This document shows, piece after piece, positions 40,014-42,535 of a DNA stretch of 42,535 nt. The notes below the pieces were generated by a model that searched no databases, was not told the DNA's origin, and was given only the letters and a program-made list of their open reading frames with translations. The first letter of the stretch is position 1. Each line of letters begins with the position of its first letter. This DNA comes from Bacteriovoracaceae bacterium UBA4573 (GTDB lineage: Bacteria > Bdellovibrionota > UBA1018 > UBA923): the NCBI GenBank assembly GCA_002387735.1, contig DGKJ01000119.1:1-42535 (forward strand), given 5' to 3'. A program made the translations under genes and the position numbers.

Positions 40014-41054
40014 CTATCTGCCGCCGCGCGCCGTTTGTTCGCGCTTTTGTTCGTTGATCGCTTCAATATCTTTTATGATTTTTTGAATTCCGTACATACG
40101 GGCAAGATTCTTAGAGTTGACGCGGGTTAGCACAGTGTTGGTGTCTTTTACGGCCAGGTCGGTAGCTATCTTGGCTTTTACGAGTTCGCCAAATTCGTCC
40201 ATACGAAACGGTTCTTTGCCGTCGTTAGCCTGTTTTTCGATTTCAGTGATCTTAGCGAAGTTGATTTCTGATATTCCTTCGCCGTTTGGGGGAAACAGAG
40301 CAGCGTGTTTAACCATGTAGCCCATCAATATGACAGCCTTAACTGAAAACTCGACCTTCTTTTTATGTTCTTTAAGATTCTCTTCGTTCAAAAATCCAAC
40401 CAACATTTCGAGGTAATCTACGTCTTTAACAAAAACTTCAATCTTATCGGGCGCAGGTTTGTCGATTGCGACTAAACCCACTCGTTCGAGAACATCCAGG
40501 AGTTCGGCAACTTTGTTTTCGTGAATACCAATAATTTGATTGGCATATCGTAGAATGCGCCCCATCGGGCAGCGGCCGTCGCCTCGCGACGACACAACTA
40601 AAAGTGCTGTGCAGATTTTCATGACGTCGTAAACGCTGAGAAACTGATAATTTGTACTAACACCTTCCGACCCATAGGTATAAGCAGTGGATGCACTTTC
40701 GAGTTGACGAATTTTGTTGTTGGCGGAACGTAATCGATTGACCACGGTGCGAAGAAGCACGGGGAGCCACGGCGGCATAGACTTGAGCTGCTCCGCTAAG
40801 TTTACGTTACTGATCTCGAGTAGTTCGACATCCTGTACCGCTTCGGCCGAGGCGCTGCGCGGGCCACCGTCTAGAAACCCCATTTCGCCGATCACTTCGC
40901 CCTTGTGAATGCTGCCAAGTTCGATCGATCCGGTGCCTTTGCGTTTGAATAGCCGAATAGAACCACCCTGAACGAAATACATGGCCTTCGAGGGGTCACC
41001 CTCGTTGAACAACAATTCGCCTTTTTTTAGTCGTCGTACTGTGGGGGTTGCCAT
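40014..41054 (-). CDS. cyclic-nucleotide-binding protein with long C-terminal region
   Basis: This 346-residue protein has an N-terminal cNMP-binding domain (about residues 8-115): LKKGELLFNEGDPSKAMYFVQGGSIRLF, then the phosphate-binding cassette GEMGFLDGGPRSASAEA with the Arg. A helix follows (LLRTVVNRLRSANNKIRQLE). The remaining 220 residues are mostly helical. The part around VYDVMKICTALLVVSS to LLDVLERVGLVAIDKP could be a winged-helix-like fold. No obvious CRP-type helix-turn-helix consensus is visible. The adenylate cyclase gene ends three bases upstream, so the two are co-transcribed; the protein is the likely receptor of the cAMP made by its neighbour (inference). Confidence 0.85.
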   Translation of the reverse strand: MATPTVRRLKKGELLFNEGDPSKAMYFVQGGSIRLFKRKGTGSIELGSIHKGEVIGEMGFLDGGPRSASAEAVQDVELLEISNVNLAEQLKSMPPWLPVLLRTVVNRLRSANNKIRQLESASTAYTYGSEGVSTNYQFLSVYDVMKICTALLVVSSRGDGRCPMGRILRYANQIIGIHENKVAELLDVLERVGLVAIDKPAPDKIEVFVKDVDYLEMLVGFLNEENLKEHKKKVEFSVKAVILMGYMVKHAALFPPNGEGISEINFAKITEIEKQANDGKEPFRMDEFGELVKAKIATDLAVKDTNTVLTRVNSKNLARMYGIQKIIKDIEAINEQKREQTARGGR

Positions 41055-41057
41055 AAT

Positions 41058-42535
41058 TTATTTTGAAGTCATCTCCCAGCTGCCGTCCCAGTCCTGCGCT
41101 GGCGGATTATTTTTATAGTGTTTGCAACGTTCTATTAGCTCTAGCGTCGGGCGATCGTCTTTTTTCACCTTTAATACTGCCTCTAGGCGATCGATCGCTT
41201 GCTCCCAGTTTTGCGCGTAGTAATTGGAGAGCCCGCTATTAAAATGCTCTAGACCACTGCGAACACCTTGAAAAGCCGGTGCGTCCGGCAATACTTCGTA
41301 AATTTTCACTGGTTTATGCTTCCCTTTTACGCGAACTGTGTCGATTTCGCGGGTGGCAAACGCTCCAGGCTTTAGGGCGGCGTGGGTCGTATCACTGATA
41401 ACGATTTTGGCACCGTAGTATTTAGTGACACCTTCCAGGCGTGAAGCAAGATTCACGTTGTCGCCGATAACCGTATACTCAAATACTTTGTTAGAGCCGA
41501 AGTTTCCAACACTAACTGCTCCCGAGTTGATGCCAATACCAATGTCAATCGTGAAACCATATTTTTCTTTGAAACTTTTGTTGAGCTCGTCAAGTTTAGC
41601 TACCATTTCGATCGCGGTTTTTACGGCGCACATCGCGTGATTTGTGTTTTCTACCGGTGCTCCCCAAAAACCCATGACGGCATCGCCGATATATTTGTCG
41701 AGAGTGCCTTGATTGGCTTGGAGAATTTCGGTCATAGCGCCGAGATATTCATTTAAAAAGCTGGTTAATTGTTTGACGTCTACTTTTTCAGAAAGTTCAG
41801 TAAATCCCCGGATGTCACTAAATAAAATAGATAGATCTATTTTTTCTCCACCGAGCTTTAATTTCTTTGGATCTTTCAGCATCGAGTCTACGACAGCGGG
41901 TGAGACGTATTTATCAAACGCTGATCTAATAAATTTTTTCTCGTTTTCTTCGCGCATGTATTTAAAAATCGTAATCGCGATAAACTGAAATAGAAACTGC
42001 ATTGCTTGTAGGTAACCGGAAAAAACTATGTTGTTGCGATTGAAGAGAATGACTTGATCAAAATATACCATTCCAGAGATTACTAGGCCGGCGAATAGAG
42101 CTCCTAATGCGGCGTTTAGGCGATTGATTAATATTCCGTAGACAAGACTCGCCACAAATATTGCCATCATTACGATGAGAAAGTTTTCAGCAGACGGCCG
42201 TTTTAAGAAATCGTCGTTAATCAAATTGTCTAAAATATTCGCGTGATTTTCCACCCCCGCAGCAATTTCTTCGAGCGGCCGAGGGCGTATATCGTAAAGA
42301 CTCATGGCAGTTACGCCCACTAGTACAAGCGCTTGGTCGAAGAGGTCCTTTTTTGAACCTTCAAAGTTCTGGGCTCCCACGCCGGGAATGTATTGAACGT
42401 ATGGGATCTTATCTTTGCCTGAAAGTAAGTCAGCTAGGCTCACGTTCGGGTAGGTATAATTGGGGCCGCGATAGTTCACTAGAGTTTGTGCATGTAGATC
42501 GATTGGGACTGTGCGCGGTCCTTCGGCAGTTTTAT
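41058..42535 (-). CDS. CHASE2-type adenylate cyclase (class III), 5' end outside window
   Basis: The frame is open from its stop at 41058 through the window edge at 42535. The first visible residues, VPIDLHAQTLVNYRGP, and SLADLLSG match the end of a CHASE2 extracytoplasmic sensor domain, so a GTG at 42479 inside this motif is not the true start. Three membrane helices follow (ENFLIVMMAIFVASLVYGIL, LNAALGALFAGLVISGMVYF, MQFLFQFIAITIF). Next comes the cyclase domain: SILFSDIRGFTEL (first metal Asp), KYIGDAVMGFWGAP (second metal Asp) and VIGDNVNLASRLE. The C-terminal tail (about 90 residues) holds a TPR-like stretch (SGLSNYYAQNWEQAIDRLEAVL). It makes cAMP in response to an external signal. The receptor protein gene follows three bases later. 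Confidence 0.92.
   Translation of the reverse strand, partial: KTAEGPRTVPIDLHAQTLVNYRGPNYTYPNVSLADLLSGKDKIPYVQYIPGVGAQNFEGSKKDLFDQALVLVGVTAMSLYDIRPRPLEEIAAGVENHANILDNLINDDFLKRPSAENFLIVMMAIFVASLVYGILINRLNAALGALFAGLVISGMVYFDQVILFNRNNIVFSGYLQAMQFLFQFIAITIFKYMREENEKKFIRSAFDKYVSPAVVDSMLKDPKKLKLGGEKIDLSILFSDIRGFTELSEKVDVKQLTSFLNEYLGAMTEILQANQGTLDKYIGDAVMGFWGAPVENTNHAMCAVKTAIEMVAKLDELNKSFKEKYGFTIDIGIGINSGAVSVGNFGSNKVFEYTVIGDNVNLASRLEGVTKYYGAKIVISDTTHAALKPGAFATREIDTVRVKGKHKPVKIYEVLPDAPAFQGVRSGLEHFNSGLSNYYAQNWEQAIDRLEAVLKVKKDDRPTLELIERCKHYKNNPPAQDWDGSWEMTSK

Noticed and set aside
1..42535. CRISPR array, prophage or transposable element
   Set aside because: I found no regularly spaced repeats, integrase or transposase frames. 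The repeats noted are single short pairs.

Overview
The window looks like chromosomal DNA from a member of the Bdellovibrionota (Bdellovibrio-like or Oligoflexia-like). I base this on gene content, not on any search. It has many lipoproteins and secreted proteins of unknown function, a CHASE2-type adenylate cyclase, Flp/Tad pseudopilins, a pgpA-recA neighbourhood and roughly balanced base composition. Coding density is very high. No gap exceeds 300 bases, and I see no insertion sequence, prophage or CRISPR array.

Layout. Positions 1-3012 (minus): two secreted proteins (a tail-anchored one and an AMIN-domain one), a small lipoprotein and the N-terminal part of Lon protease, cut by the window edge. 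3058-4670: a secreted polysaccharide deacetylase (plus) convergent with a secreted protein that carries a CheD-like Cys/His motif. 4753-8421: tRNA-Lys(CTT), a CBS-less IMP dehydrogenase/GMP reductase, an acyl-CoA thioesterase and an oligopeptide-binding lipoprotein. 8558-12853: a secreted protein ending in a RelE/ParE-like domain, alaS and a Cys-rich lipoprotein. 12871-14768: a bidirectional terminator, recA and pgpA. 14847-19238 (plus): a protein with a divergent RelA/SpoT synthetase-like domain, overlapping a two-gene flavin/iron-sulfur oxidoreductase. 19199-28760 (minus): a long compact run of a small membrane protein, carB, a zinc-ribbon protein, a secreted helical protein, greA, recG and an alpha/beta hydrolase.

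28843-32115 (plus): two GT4 glycosyltransferases around a UDP-glucuronate decarboxylase, so surface polysaccharide synthesis. 32039-33771: a PfkB kinase divergent from MTA/SAH nucleosidase. 33759-35650 (minus): a nested set of Flp pilin and TadE-like pseudopilins in successively shifted, overlapping frames, plus a tail-anchored secreted protein. 35750-37861 (plus): a SPOR protein, a stand-alone mannose-phosphate-isomerase-type cupin and mannose-1-phosphate guanylyltransferase (GDP-mannose supply). 37866-39932: recQ. 40014-42535 (minus): a cyclic-nucleotide-binding protein three bases downstream of a CHASE2 adenylate cyclase that runs off the window, a probable cAMP source-and-receptor pair.

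The most interesting items are the secreted CheD-like protein, the secreted RelE-like protein, the divergent RSH-like protein coupled to an oxidoreductase with degenerate nucleotide-binding motifs, the pseudopilin array whose third and fourth members lack a usable nearby start codon, and a hairpin over the Lon ribosome-binding site.
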